Positions 35,186-44,808 are shown, counted from the first letter of the stretch. The stretch: DNA of 64,000 nt from UBA1046 sp012511325 (GCA_050951925.1 JBMNJZ010000001.1:1364001-1428000), one strand, 5' to 3'. Notes: generated by a model from the letters alone, not told the origin. Translations and numbers: made by a program.

Positions 35186-36991
35186 GTGAAATGGATAGCA
35201 AGGGGAGTTGGCATAATTGTTCTGGTGTTGAGCTTGACCTTGGCACCGCTCACCCTAACGGGATGTGACAGCATAAATTCTTTGCTTTCTGCAGTCAACA
35301 TTTCCGAGATTGAGAGCGAAATTCTTATTTTAGCTGACGGCACTGTCCAGATAACTGAGATCTATCATGTAAATGCCCCGCGCGAATCTTGGGGCCTCAA
35401 TCTGGTGCGCCCCCATCCGCGCCGAGGCAACACGGAGCTTGTTAGTATTGGTATTGCCGCCAGCGGTCTTAATCCGATCCCTATTTATACTCAGTTTACG
35501 GAAGAAGCTAAGGACAAATTGAAGAATGCGCCCGCAGCCTACGCTAAAAAACTAGAGGATGATCTGGTTGCGATCCAGATGCACACGCACTTTGGTCGGG
35601 GGGATTGGCTGATCAAGGTTCAATGGTCATTGCTGGATGCGGTTGTACAAAATGGCGAAGACGCTTTACTGGATCTTCCCCTACTCTCTTTAAAGCCAAA
35701 AGCAAATTCCCAGCTTTTCTCCGCAACTTTGATCCTCCCGCAAAGGATTTCTACCGCAGGTGCCAATGTGGTGACCCAAACAGCTGCTAATCTTGTACTA
35801 AGTCAACAGGAAAGCAATATTATCAAAATCCGCACAAATGATTTTGGTCATGATGATTATCTGAGACTTTTGATCAGCACTGCCGCAAATGTTTTTACAG
35901 CGTTGGAGCAAGATCCTATTGACTTGTCCTTAGATCAACAATTCCAGGAAGCAGCGCTCGCTGCCCAAAATCTGACCGATATCAGGCACAGAAGAGAATT
36001 TGCGCGCAAAATTATTCCCTATCTGACTTTGGCCGGTCTCTTTCTGGCACTCTCCTTTTATATCTACTACGAGCGTGAGGGATTTAAAACTGCTCGCAGA
36101 ACTAACTACGCCCTATGGGTCTCCTCAGTTAAACCATATAATGCGTCCATGTTGCTAAAACGCAATTCGCCCGGACGTGTTCTGCTCAGCTCATTGCTTG
36201 CCCTTGTCAATCAAAAAGAGCTCTGGCTTGATGACTATGTTTTCACTTGGCCGCATTCAGGCCGGGTTGATTTTTCGGCTTTACGACCCTCTGAAACTTA
36301 TCTCCTGCACTGGCTGTTCCAAGATCTTGCCACCGGAGGACCCGCTCTCTCTGCAGCACAATTAAAGCGCGCAGCTCTATCTCCCGCTTCGGCCGAAGGC
36401 TTCAAGCAGAATTTCCGCGAATTCGAAGAATTAATTTACGGCGAATATTTGACTCTGGGGCTCTATGATCAAACCAAAACAAAATTTGGCCGCATCCTTA
36501 CCGCGTCATTTTTTGTCATTTCTATAGTTTTAGTCCCTCTATTGTCTTATTTGAGCAATAGTTTCCACGGTCTGCTTCTCTTATTGCCGGCCATCAGCTT
36601 TCTGCTTCTCCGACTGGGTGTCAGACATCTGACCCGCGAGGGACGTACCAGATCGAGAGAGTGCCACGAATACAGCAAAAATCTGGATAATCTGCCACTA
36701 TTGACTGCGGCTACCGGCTCACATTATAGCTTAACCGAAACTGCTATTCTGGCCTTGCCCCGTGCTGTCGCCCTCGATCGGATTAATCTGTTTTTTGACG
36801 GATTATATGAACTCTCAGATGAGGATTTTGCCTCTTGCGCGCACGCAATTCTTCATGTTTATTTGCGCACCCCTTTGCCCAGAAGCATCAGGATTACCGC
36901 ACAGGAAAGAGCTGAGCTTTGGCAACAACTGGACGATCTGCGAGATATCCTCCTGAGTTCAGAAACTATCATCAACGCCGGCTTTCAGTAA
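35186..36991 (+). CDS. DUF2207-like membrane protein with lipobox-type signal
   Basis: A 601-residue protein from a GTG at 35186 (AAGG upstream). Residues 1-26 are a signal peptide ending TLTGC, which matches a lipobox. Residues 33-240 form a beta-rich extracytoplasmic domain opening EILILADGTVQITEIYHV, like the DUF2207 N-terminal repeat. A membrane helix lies near 275-295 and two more near 440-470, with cytoplasmic parts between and after. DUF2207 proteins are surface proteins of unknown role, often beside LemA, which is absent here. The assignment is by pattern only. Confidence 0.5.
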   Translation: MKWIARGVGIIVLVLSLTLAPLTLTGCDSINSLLSAVNISEIESEILILADGTVQITEIYHVNAPRESWGLNLVRPHPRRGNTELVSIGIAASGLNPIPIYTQFTEEAKDKLKNAPAAYAKKLEDDLVAIQMHTHFGRGDWLIKVQWSLLDAVVQNGEDALLDLPLLSLKPKANSQLFSATLILPQRISTAGANVVTQTAANLVLSQQESNIIKIRTNDFGHDDYLRLLISTAANVFTALEQDPIDLSLDQQFQEAALAAQNLTDIRHRREFARKIIPYLTLAGLFLALSFYIYYEREGFKTARRTNYALWVSSVKPYNASMLLKRNSPGRVLLSSLLALVNQKELWLDDYVFTWPHSGRVDFSALRPSETYLLHWLFQDLATGGPALSAAQLKRAALSPASAEGFKQNFREFEELIYGEYLTLGLYDQTKTKFGRILTASFFVISIVLVPLLSYLSNSFHGLLLLLPAISFLLLRLGVRHLTREGRTRSRECHEYSKNLDNLPLLTAATGSHYSLTETAILALPRAVALDRINLFFDGLYELSDEDFASCAHAILHVYLRTPLPRSIRITAQERAELWQQLDDLRDILLSSETIINAGFQ

Positions 36992-37015
36992 TCAGTACCA
37001 TAACAATAACTAGTA

Positions 37016-38179
37016 TTACATCAGACAGGCTCTCAGAACTGCCTTATTGCCAAAACGGCAGCGCAAACTATCAAGGGTACGCTCTACCCGCAACCAGCGT
37101 TCCTCCTCTTGCAGTTCAGGAAGATAAGATATTTGTTGACTGTTGCCAACTTGGCGGAGATCAGTAGCGCGTATTCCCAAAGAGCGCAAAGGACGATCGT
37201 TGCACCTATCACTTTTATACAAGTTCATCGCTTCCTCCAAAATAATAACTGAACACTGAGTAGGGCGCTCCAGTTTGCGCTGTCGTTCCCAGGAAAACAG
37301 ATCACTATCCCGCAATGAAATCTGCACAGTTGCACAGCAAAGTTCTTGTTCGCGCAGGCGGGATGCCACTTTATCGGCCAGGCGCATTAAGACTTGCTTA
37401 ACCTCAGCTTCAGTGTGAAGATCTCTGGCTGTGGTCATACTGTTACCAATGGATTTGACCTGCGGATAAGCGCCGGATCCAGCGACCTCACTTCGCTCGA
37501 GACCCATCGCATACTGCCAAAACATCAAGCCTGCTTTACCCAGCCTCAGTCGGAGAAAATCAGGACCACAACGCACCAGATCACCGATTGTGCGCACATT
37601 CATCGCCCCGAGCTTTTTTTCAGTTTGCCTACCCACAAACAGTAGCGCTCGAACCGGCAACGGCCAGACTATTGCGCGAAAATTATCCTGCCTGATTTCG
37701 CTGACTGCATCGGGTTTATTGAGATCGCTGCCCAATTTGGCAAAGATTTTATTAAAGCTAACGCCGATCGATACCGTCAGTCCTATCTCATCTCTGATCC
37801 GCCGGCGGATCTCCTCAGCAATCTCCACGCCGGCACGATCGGCTCCTGTCAGATCAAGCCAGCATTCATCAATGCCGAATGGCTCTACATAAGGTGTGTA
37901 TTCTTCATAAATACCCCGCACTAATTGGGAATAGTGCAGGTATAGATATCCATGCGGCGCTACAACTTTTAGCGATGGACATTTAACCAGAGCTTGCCAA
38001 ATCACCTCCCCGGTTCTCACCCCACTCTTCTTAGCCAGCTCATTCCTGGCCAGAACTATGCCATGCCTTATAGCCGGGTCACCGCACACTGCCATGGGAA
38101 TATTTCGAAGCTCAGGCCTGTACAGACACTCTACATTAGCATAGAAAGCATTGAGATCGGAATGTAAAATCACGCGCAT
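37016..38179 (-). CDS. dinB: Y-family DNA polymerase (DinB/Pol IV-like)
   Basis: A 387-residue translesion polymerase. Catalytic acidic residues are D8 in ILHSDLNAFYANVE and D104-E105 in FGIDECWLD. The palm and finger segments, an HhH region (MNVRTIGDLVRCGPDFL) and a little-finger domain follow in order. The C terminus is short, without an obvious beta-clamp motif by eye. Two LexA/DinR boxes lie just upstream, one inside the promoter, so the gene should be SOS-induced. No partner such as imuA is adjacent. Confidence 0.92.
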   Translation of the reverse strand: MRVILHSDLNAFYANVECLYRPELRNIPMAVCGDPAIRHGIVLARNELAKKSGVRTGEVIWQALVKCPSLKVVAPHGYLYLHYSQLVRGIYEEYTPYVEPFGIDECWLDLTGADRAGVEIAEEIRRRIRDEIGLTVSIGVSFNKIFAKLGSDLNKPDAVSEIRQDNFRAIVWPLPVRALLFVGRQTEKKLGAMNVRTIGDLVRCGPDFLRLRLGKAGLMFWQYAMGLERSEVAGSGAYPQVKSIGNSMTTARDLHTEAEVKQVLMRLADKVASRLREQELCCATVQISLRDSDLFSWERQRKLERPTQCSVIILEEAMNLYKSDRCNDRPLRSLGIRATDLRQVGNSQQISYLPELQEEERWLRVERTLDSLRCRFGNKAVLRACLM

Positions 38180-38204
38180 GTTTCTGTTCTCCCGGCTATT
38201 TTAT

Positions 38205-38256
38205 TAAACATATGTTCTTTTAAATGAGAATATTACAGAACGCTTGTTCTTGTCAA
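38205..38256 (-). promoter_or_regulatory. SOS promoter of dinB with two LexA/DinR boxes
   Basis: Two GAAC-N4-GTT(Y) palindromes fit the Gram-positive LexA box CGAACRNRYGTTYC: AGAACGCTTGTTCT at 38237-38250 and TAAACATATGTTCT at 38205-38218 (plus-strand readings). A minus-strand -35 TTGACA is at 38251-38256, and a -10 TATTCT or TAATAT lies near 38227-38235, so the first box sits in the spacer and would block RNA polymerase. The second lies 26 bp from the start codon. Confidence 0.88.
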
Positions 38257-38295
38257 GTCTATTTTAGCCGCAGAACAATTTCGGTTAGAAGAAAA

Positions 38296-38784
38296 TTAGA
38301 GCAGATACCGGGCGGAAGCCAAACAAAAAACCTGAATACCTTCACCGCGGCCAAAGGCTGTAAGACCCTCGCCGCTGGTTGCCGTAATCGCAACAGACTC
38401 TGAACTCAGCCCGGTAAGTTCTGCAACAGCTGAGCGAATCTGAGACAGATAGGGGTAAAGTTTCGGTCTTTTGCCCTCCACTGTAAAAGATAGATGCAAA
38501 AGCTCAATAGTGCCTAGTGTGGCCAGGGCCTTACGGACATATTCCCGGCTATCGGTAATACCTTTTCGGCACATTTCATCGGCCACCGGCCCCAAGATCA
38601 CCTCTGTTGAAAGCCCGCTGAGTGCATTGGTTAAAGCATGCAATATTACATCCGCATCACTGTTGCCGGCCAGGCCGATCTCATCAGGAATAATAATGCC
38701 GCCTAAGACCAAAGGACGTTTCTTATCCTCTGAGAAACGATGGCTGTCCTGCCCAATAGCTTGAAGGTAAATATAGTCTGGCAT
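38296..38784 (-). CDS. Divergent IspF-like protein (MECDP synthase family)
   Basis: A 162-residue IspF-fold protein. The metal-site Asp and His are kept (GQDSHRF, D13 and H15; SDADVILHAL, H49), and the C-terminal GEGLTAFGRGEGIQVF fits. The usual DIGxxFPDTD block is replaced by a VADEMCRKGITDSREY stretch, and the TTTE motif is TSGE. IspF normally makes 2-C-methyl-D-erythritol 2,4-cyclodiphosphate in isoprenoid synthesis. The changes put activity in doubt; it may be a variant enzyme or a paralogue. It lies last in the ileS-queT-pepA-methyltransferase run. Confidence 0.78.
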   Translation of the reverse strand: MPDYIYLQAIGQDSHRFSEDKKRPLVLGGIIIPDEIGLAGNSDADVILHALTNALSGLSTEVILGPVADEMCRKGITDSREYVRKALATLGTIELLHLSFTVEGKRPKLYPYLSQIRSAVAELTGLSSESVAITATSGEGLTAFGRGEGIQVFCLASARYLL

Positions 38785-38799
38785 TTACGTATCACCCTG

Positions 38800-39411
38800 T
38801 CATTGTTTAGCGCAACAAATAATCCAATAGCCGCTCTTCTTTTTTATGATCTCTACCTCTGCGAAGTATTGGCAGAGTTCAGTAACAGACGAGGCTGCAC
38901 CCTGTTGCTTGCGATTGACAATGTACATCCTTCCTCCGGGATTAAGAGCGGAATAACTCTCTTTGAACAATCTGTACACCGTTTTCTTGCCACAGCGAAT
39001 AGGCGGATTGTGCAAAATCAGATCAAAACTGCCCACCAAGCTCTCAAAGCCGTCCGATTCAACAATCAAAGCGTCTGTCACATTATTCAAGCGCAGATTG
39101 CACTGAGTCAGCTCCAGCGCTCTCCTGTTCACATCAGAAGCAACGATCTCAAATCCGGGTCTCAGCTTACTGAAGACAACCGCCACCGCTCCGAAACCGC
39201 AGCCCAGATCCAGAAAGCGTTCCCCCTCACCTGCAGTTGCCGGTTCGAAAGCTAGCACAGTTTCAATCAGAAGCGCTGTACCGCGGTCGATACCGTCAGC
39301 GGAAAAAACGCCGCTATCGGTGCAAAAAGCAAAGACTTCTCCTCCAAATTCGGCCGTGAAGTGCCGATAGCGGTGTTCCGCCTCAGGTTCCGGATCAAAA
39401 TAATGTGTCAT
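38800..39411 (-). CDS. Class I SAM-dependent methyltransferase (RsmC/YbxB-like)
   Basis: A 203-residue Rossmann methyltransferase. Motif I is FLDLGCGFGAVAVVF, and the catalytic NPP(Y/I) motif is LILHNPPIRCGKK, typical of N2-guanine and related base methylases such as RsmC. The short length, lacking the N-terminal half of E. coli RsmC, matches the YbxB-type Firmicute proteins. It probably modifies 16S rRNA, but the target base is unproved. Confidence 0.85.
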   Translation of the reverse strand: MTHYFDPEPEAEHRYRHFTAEFGGEVFAFCTDSGVFSADGIDRGTALLIETVLAFEPATAGEGERFLDLGCGFGAVAVVFSKLRPGFEIVASDVNRRALELTQCNLRLNNVTDALIVESDGFESLVGSFDLILHNPPIRCGKKTVYRLFKESYSALNPGGRMYIVNRKQQGAASSVTELCQYFAEVEIIKKKSGYWIICCAKQ

Positions 39412-39451
39412 ACATTCAGTATAATCGCAAAGCCCGGTTGATATCTACTCC

Positions 39452-40873
39452 TCAGGAAAACAGATTAACCAGCGTCTTGACATGGATGCCGGTCGCCCCT
39501 GCCGGCAGATAGTGCTGAGCTTTATCAAGAAAGGCTGTGCCGGCAATATCCAGATGCACCCAGGGTTTTTCCTGATATAGAAATGCCTCGATGAACAGTC
39601 CGGCTGAAATCGTACTACCCATACGGCCGCCGGAATTCTTGATATCGGCCAGCTTAGACTCATTGCGCTTAGCAAAGTCTTTATCATTGGGCAGCTCCCA
39701 GATCCGCTCACCGGCGGCAGCAGCTGCAGCCGAGACTTCTGCCAGAAATTCAGGACAGTTGGTAATTGCGGCAGAATATTCCTGACCCAGGGCAATCAGA
39801 CAAGCCCCCGTCAGGGTAGCCAGATCAATTACGCGGTTGCAAGCAAGTTGATTAGTGGCATAGTGAACCGCATCAGCCAGTGTGAGCCTGCCTTCAGCAT
39901 CACTATTATCGATCTCAATAGTTTTACCTGCCAGAGACTGGATAATATCGCCCGGCTTATAGGATCCGCCCGAAATCAGATTCTCGCAGGCGGCAATTAC
40001 GCCGGTAACATTGGCCTTGGCTTTGGTTCGGCCTAAGACCAGCATTATGCCGATTACAATACCCGCGCCTGCCATGTCGGAATACATAGTCTTCATGCTG
40101 TCGGATGGTTTTAGAGAATAACCGCCGGCATCATAAGTCAGACCTTTACCGACAACACCGGTGCAAAAAGCAGAGTCAGGATCACCTTTGTATTCCATCA
40201 CAATCAAGCGGGGACGCTTCTGAGAACCCAGACTGACACTAAGAAAGGCATGCATGCCGATATCACGGATCTCTTCTTCTTCATAGACCGTAACTTTGAT
40301 GCCCAAAGGCTCCAAACTCTCCTTGGCTTTTGCGGCCAAAGTCTCAGGATATATCACATTAGCGGGTTCATTGCACAAATCCCTGGCTAAAAATACACCT
40401 TCCATCAGATCTTCAGCTCGCTTAATACCTGCAGCGACAGTATCAGTATCAGTCTGTTGCAAAGTTAAATTGACAGTAAGTTCAGGCCTTGCTGTCTGCT
40501 CAGTCAGATATTTGTCAAAACGGTAGGCAGACTGCAAGAAGCCCTCGGCAACAGCTTCGGCTACTTTCTCGCTTTCCAGACCGGGGAAAACCGGCAAAAT
40601 CACTTCTACTTCAGGCAGACGATATTTGTCCAGCAATTGACCCGCATTAAAAAATGCCTCACGCAACTCATTATAGCCCAGCTCCTCCGCTGCACCCAAA
40701 CCTATCAGCATATGCCCTGCACCATCCAGTGAAGGGAAAAAGAATACTTCGCCCAATCTGCCCTGGAAATCCACTTGATTCAGAGCATAATCAAGTCGAG
40801 GGCTTCCAGGTACCTGGTCTTTGAAAACAATCTCTGTCGTTACTCCGCCACTGCCATTGGCTAAAATTTTCAT
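39452..40873 (-). CDS. pepA: Leucyl aminopeptidase (M17 family)
   Basis: A 473-residue cytosolic metallopeptidase. The catalytic domain shows VGKGLTYDAGGYSLKPSDSMKTMYSDMAGAG, with the usual Lys and Asp metal ligands, and NSDAEGRLTLADA, a slight variant of NTDAEGRL. It hydrolyses N-terminal residues, releasing amino acids from peptides. The N-terminal domain is less conserved, as usual. It sits after queT with an 81-bp gap. Confidence 0.93.
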   Translation of the reverse strand: MKILANGSGGVTTEIVFKDQVPGSPRLDYALNQVDFQGRLGEVFFFPSLDGAGHMLIGLGAAEELGYNELREAFFNAGQLLDKYRLPEVEVILPVFPGLESEKVAEAVAEGFLQSAYRFDKYLTEQTARPELTVNLTLQQTDTDTVAAGIKRAEDLMEGVFLARDLCNEPANVIYPETLAAKAKESLEPLGIKVTVYEEEEIRDIGMHAFLSVSLGSQKRPRLIVMEYKGDPDSAFCTGVVGKGLTYDAGGYSLKPSDSMKTMYSDMAGAGIVIGIMLVLGRTKAKANVTGVIAACENLISGGSYKPGDIIQSLAGKTIEIDNSDAEGRLTLADAVHYATNQLACNRVIDLATLTGACLIALGQEYSAAITNCPEFLAEVSAAAAAAGERIWELPNDKDFAKRNESKLADIKNSGGRMGSTISAGLFIEAFLYQEKPWVHLDIAGTAFLDKAQHYLPAGATGIHVKTLVNLFS

Positions 40874-40954
40874 AAGCTAAACTCCTGTTTTATAATATAG
40901 ATTTTGAACAATTATTAATATGGTCTGACATGCAATTAAGGCAAGCATTGGCAA

Positions 40955-41509
40955 TTATCCTCTGAGTTGTCCGGTGCGAAACACAGCGAGAAGCAAAGGC
41001 AGGCCTAGAATAATGATTACTATCGTCTGTGTTAACGCGATGGATCCGATGGAGCTTGCCACAATAGATACTGTGACCTTATCTAATAGCAAGAAGGGCA
41101 AATACATTCCCACGACCAAAGCATTTATTACTATGGGCGGCAACAGTGCAATAATATGCCGTCTTGTGATGCGAATTCGGGTTGCCTTGCTCCGGCGGGA
41201 ACTGCGCCGCCAGATCCAACCAAGCTTGTAGCTCTGCCAGGCCGCCAGTAGTGTGGCCAGACTGCCGGCCAGGACATCTATCGGACCCAGACTTTGCGGG
41301 TTGAGCAGATTGGCCAGCAGACAACCAACAAATACACCCGGAATCGCTGCTGACGACAGTATCGGCAGGACTGCCAGAATCTCCGCCAGACGAAACTGGA
41401 CAATGCCATAGGAAAACTGGGCAAAAGGCAGAGTCAGTATCACATAAAGTGCCGCAATGATCCCGGCCTTTGTTAAGTCTTTGCTTCCAAATCTTGCGGG
41501 CTCAAGCAT
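40955..41509 (-). CDS. queT: QueT family ECF transporter S component
   Basis: A 184-residue membrane protein with about five or six helices. The opening LTKAGIIAALYVILTLPFAQFSYGIVQFRLAEIL matches QueT, the S component for queuosine precursors (preQ0/preQ1). It would use the EcfA-EcfT module encoded elsewhere in this window. I start at the ATG at 41509, overlapping the TGA of ileS by 8 bp; a TTG at 41530 is in frame. There is no leader long enough for a preQ1 riboswitch. Confidence 0.85.
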   Translation of the reverse strand: MLEPARFGSKDLTKAGIIAALYVILTLPFAQFSYGIVQFRLAEILAVLPILSSAAIPGVFVGCLLANLLNPQSLGPIDVLAGSLATLLAAWQSYKLGWIWRRSSRRSKATRIRITRRHIIALLPPIVINALVVGMYLPFLLLDKVTVSIVASSIGSIALTQTIVIIILGLPLLLAVFRTGQLRG

Positions 41510-44500
41510 TGCCGCATACAACTTTCTCAACTAAGAAAGTTGCCGGATGGCCATTGATATCCCAAGTCGTGCCGCTGCGCCCCTCCAGAGGCAAAATTTC
41601 CAGAGCCAAAACATCAGTGGAAATATTCTCTCCGTGCGCAGACAGTACGGCAGTTATTTCCGGACCCGCTTCATAATATAGCTTAATTTTATCCAGCACT
41701 TCAAAGCCGGCTTCCTTACGCATATTTTGTACTTTGCTGACAATCTCCCGCATTAAACCTTCTTCTATCAAATCAGACGTCAGTGTTGTGTTCAAGGCGA
41801 CTGTAAGATTGGCTGTTGTTTCGGTAGCATAGCCTGCCGCAGAGTGCTCCTCTATCAGAAGATCATCCTTGCTTAAATCATATCTATTGCCATTAATGTC
41901 AAGTGTAATATACCCTTTCTCGTTAAGAGCGGCCATTGTGGCTTGCCCGGGCAGTTCAGACAGCAATTTCTGAGCCTGAGGAATGTCTTTCCCCAGACGC
42001 TTGCCCAGAACCTTCAATTGAGGCTTAAAGCTATAGTCCAACAGCTCCGAAGCCTGATCGAGCCAGATTAATTTTTTGATATTGAGTTCGTCCAATACAT
42101 ACTCAACATATTCGGGCGTCAGCCTGTCTGTAGAAACCACCAAAATTTCACTCAACGGCTGACGATTCTTTATAGACGAGGCATTCCTGGCCGCCCGTCC
42201 CAGACCTACAATATCCAGCACCAGCTTCATTTGCCGTTCCAGCTCTTTATTGATCAGATCCTCAGCATATACGGGGAAATCTGCCAGATGCACACTTTCA
42301 GGCGCGTCAGCTACTCTTTTCCCGACTAAGTTTTGGTAAATATCCTCAGCCATAAAGGGAATAAAGGGAGCAGATAAAAGCGTTACTTGCTTCAGCACAG
42401 TATAAAGTGTCAGATAGGCATTAATCTTATCCTGGGGCATATCCGGGCCCCAGAAACGCTCGCGACTGCGCCTGACATACCAGTTGGACAACTCATCGGT
42501 AAAATCCTGCAGCGCTCTGGCGGCATAAAGGATATCGTAGTTCTCCATTCTCTTGTCAACTTCCCTGATCAATGTGTTGAGGCGGGAGAGAATCCAGCGA
42601 TCCATAACGCCAAGCTGATCATATTTGAGCTCGTACTGTTGCGGATCAAATTTATCGATATTGGCATAGAGCACATAGAAAGCATAGGTATTCCAGATCG
42701 TACCCATGAAACGCCGCTTGCTTTCATTGACCGCCTCGGCAGAAAAACGCGATGGCAGCCAGGGCTGACTGTTGACATAAAAATACCAGCGCACGGCATC
42801 AGCGCCTTCAGCTTGCAGGATGTCCCAGGGATCGACTACATTGCCTTTGTGCTTAGACATCTTAACACCGTTTTTGTCCAGCACATGTCCCATGACAATG
42901 CAGTTTTTAAAAGTTTCCTGTCCGAAGATCAGATTGCTGACAGCATGAAGAGAATAGAACCAGCCGCGGGTCTGATCGACAGCTTCAGAGATAAAGTCGG
43001 CCGGATAGGTCTCCCGGAACAATTCTTCATTCTCAAAGGGGTAATGATATTGCGCAAAGGGCATTATGCCTGAGTCAAACCAGCAGTCAAGAACCTCCGG
43101 CTCGCGCTTCATCAGGCTATTACATTTGGGGCAATTGAGATGAACTTCATCAATATACGGCTTATGCAATTCTATTTCATCCGGGCAGTTATCCGACATT
43201 TCCTTGAGTTCGGCAATGCTGCCGACAGCATGCTGATAGTTGCAGGAAGTGCAGGTCCAGATAGGCAGGGGTGTTCCCCAATAGCGCTCACGACTTAAAA
43301 CCCAGTCAACGACTGTTTCCAGGAAATTGCCAAAACGACCCTTGCCAATGGCATCGGGAATCCAATTAATCCGATTATTGCTCGCAATCAGCTGATCACG
43401 TAAATCTGTCATGCGAATAAACCAATTTGTCCTGGCATAGTAAATCAAGGCTGTATGACAACGCCAGCAGAAGGGATAAGTATGGACAAAATCGACACTG
43501 GAGAGCAATGAGCCGTCTTTTTCCAGTTTTTTCACAATCCGGGGATCCGCATCTTTGACGAAGACGCCGGCAAAATCCGTCACATCCTCCGGCAAAGTCC
43601 CGTCAGAATTTACGAGCTGCACAAAAGGCAGATCATTTTCGCGGCCTAATCTGGCGTCATCTTCACCAAATGCAGGAGCAATATGGACGATCCCCGTACC
43701 CTCCGTCAGAGTGACGAAGGGGTCAGCTATCACATACCAGGCCTCTTTGCCGCTCTCAGCGACAATGCGGTTGGCATAGGGCAGGATAGGTTCATATCTC
43801 AGACCGACAAGATCGCTGCCTTGCATGGTCTTCACGATTTCAACTTCAGTGCCGAAAACTGATTCGGCCAATGCTTTGGCACAGTAGTAAAAAGTATCTG
43901 TCTCGCTGCCATCCAGATCATGCGGGAGTTTAAGCAGTACATATTCCTCCTCGCCGTTAACAGCCAGAGCGAGATTGGACGGCAATGTCCAGGGAGTTGT
44001 TGTCCAGGCGGACAGGTAGGTATTCTCCTGTCCCGCGACTTTAAATCGCACATAAATTGAAGTTTCTTCAACTTCCTTGTAACCCTGAGCTACCTCATGA
44101 CTGGAAAGAGCCGTACCGCAGCGCGGGCAATAAGGCACAATCTTATGACCCTTGTACAACAGGCCTTTATTCCAGATTTCCTTGAGCGCCCACCAGCTTG
44201 ACTCAATATAATTATTTTCGTAAGTGACATACGGATGCTCCATATCTGCCCAGAAAGCAACACGCTCCGAAAGTTCTTCCCACTCGGTTCTATAGGTCCA
44301 GACGCTTTTCTTGCACTCCTGGATAAAGGCTTCAATGCCATAAGCTTCGATCTCTTCTTTGCCATTAATGCCCAGTTTTCTTTCTACTTCCAGCTCAACC
44401 GGCAAACCATGCGTATCCCAGCCGGCTTTGCGTTGGACACGATAGCCTTTCATTGTACGGTAACGGGGAATCAAATCTTTAATCGCGCGGGTCAGAACAT

Positions 44501-44672
44501 GACCGATATGTGGTTTGCCATTGGCGGTAGGAGGACCTTCGTAAAAAGAAAACTCCGGACAGCCTTCCCTCTCTTTTACTGATTTTTCAAAGATCTGATT
44601 TTCTTTCCAGAAGTCCAGAATTTTTAGTTCTCTATCCATAAATTCCAGCTTACTGTCAACTTGATCGTACAT
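41502..44672 (-). CDS. ileS: Isoleucyl-tRNA synthetase (type 2)
   Basis: A 1056-residue class I synthetase. The HIGH motif is PHIGHVL (H55-H58) and the KMSKS motif appears as KMSKHKGN near residue 600. Length and the Ser-to-His change point to the long type 2 enzyme common in Clostridia, a group often less sensitive to mupirocin. The insertion domain for editing (CP1) is between. It has a consensus promoter and no T-box leader. The stop overlaps the queT start. Confidence 0.96.
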   Translation of the reverse strand: MYDQVDSKLEFMDRELKILDFWKENQIFEKSVKEREGCPEFSFYEGPPTANGKPHIGHVLTRAIKDLIPRYRTMKGYRVQRKAGWDTHGLPVELEVERKLGINGKEEIEAYGIEAFIQECKKSVWTYRTEWEELSERVAFWADMEHPYVTYENNYIESSWWALKEIWNKGLLYKGHKIVPYCPRCGTALSSHEVAQGYKEVEETSIYVRFKVAGQENTYLSAWTTTPWTLPSNLALAVNGEEEYVLLKLPHDLDGSETDTFYYCAKALAESVFGTEVEIVKTMQGSDLVGLRYEPILPYANRIVAESGKEAWYVIADPFVTLTEGTGIVHIAPAFGEDDARLGRENDLPFVQLVNSDGTLPEDVTDFAGVFVKDADPRIVKKLEKDGSLLSSVDFVHTYPFCWRCHTALIYYARTNWFIRMTDLRDQLIASNNRINWIPDAIGKGRFGNFLETVVDWVLSRERYWGTPLPIWTCTSCNYQHAVGSIAELKEMSDNCPDEIELHKPYIDEVHLNCPKCNSLMKREPEVLDCWFDSGIMPFAQYHYPFENEELFRETYPADFISEAVDQTRGWFYSLHAVSNLIFGQETFKNCIVMGHVLDKNGVKMSKHKGNVVDPWDILQAEGADAVRWYFYVNSQPWLPSRFSAEAVNESKRRFMGTIWNTYAFYVLYANIDKFDPQQYELKYDQLGVMDRWILSRLNTLIREVDKRMENYDILYAARALQDFTDELSNWYVRRSRERFWGPDMPQDKINAYLTLYTVLKQVTLLSAPFIPFMAEDIYQNLVGKRVADAPESVHLADFPVYAEDLINKELERQMKLVLDIVGLGRAARNASSIKNRQPLSEILVVSTDRLTPEYVEYVLDELNIKKLIWLDQASELLDYSFKPQLKVLGKRLGKDIPQAQKLLSELPGQATMAALNEKGYITLDINGNRYDLSKDDLLIEEHSAAGYATETTANLTVALNTTLTSDLIEEGLMREIVSKVQNMRKEAGFEVLDKIKLYYEAGPEITAVLSAHGENISTDVLALEILPLEGRSGTTWDINGHPATFLVEKVVCGNA

Positions 44673-44717
44673 AAAAATCCCCCCGTATTTATTCCGCCCC
44701 TAAAGAGGCATTGGAAA

Positions 44718-44746
44718 ATTATAGAGTCGACGCTCGTAACTGTCAA
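44718..44746 (-). promoter_or_regulatory. Consensus promoter of the ileS operon
   Basis: Minus strand: a perfect -35 TTGACA (44741-44746), a 17-bp spacer and a perfect -10 TATAAT (44718-44723). The leader to the ileS start is about 40 nt, too short for a T-box. Confidence 0.85.
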
Positions 44747-44781
44747 TTATAGCAAAGTTTGCCCCTAAAGTTACTGAGCAG

Positions 44782-44808
44782 GATCATGTCTTTTAGTGTA
44801 ACATGATC
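44782..44808. repeat. 8-bp inverted repeat GATCATGT/ACATGATC in the divergent gap
   Basis: Perfect arms at 44782-44789 and 44801-44808 with an 11-bp centre, between the ileS promoter and the phosphoesterase gene. It may be an operator or a weak stem-loop; nothing else supports a function. Confidence 0.35.

Noticed and set aside
35080..35343. Minus-strand frame of 87 codons in the divergent gap
   Set aside because: It overlaps the start of the 601-codon plus-strand gene and has no ribosome site or family match.
41502..41560. preQ1 riboswitch before queT
   Set aside because: queT overlaps the end of ileS, leaving no room for a leader.
42387..43073. Plus-strand frame of 228 codons antisense to ileS
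   Set aside because: No family resemblance and no upstream signals; opposite to a certain gene.
44673..44760. T-box leader for ileS
   Set aside because: The promoter lies only about 40 nt from the start codon, and no T-box core or antiterminator is visible.
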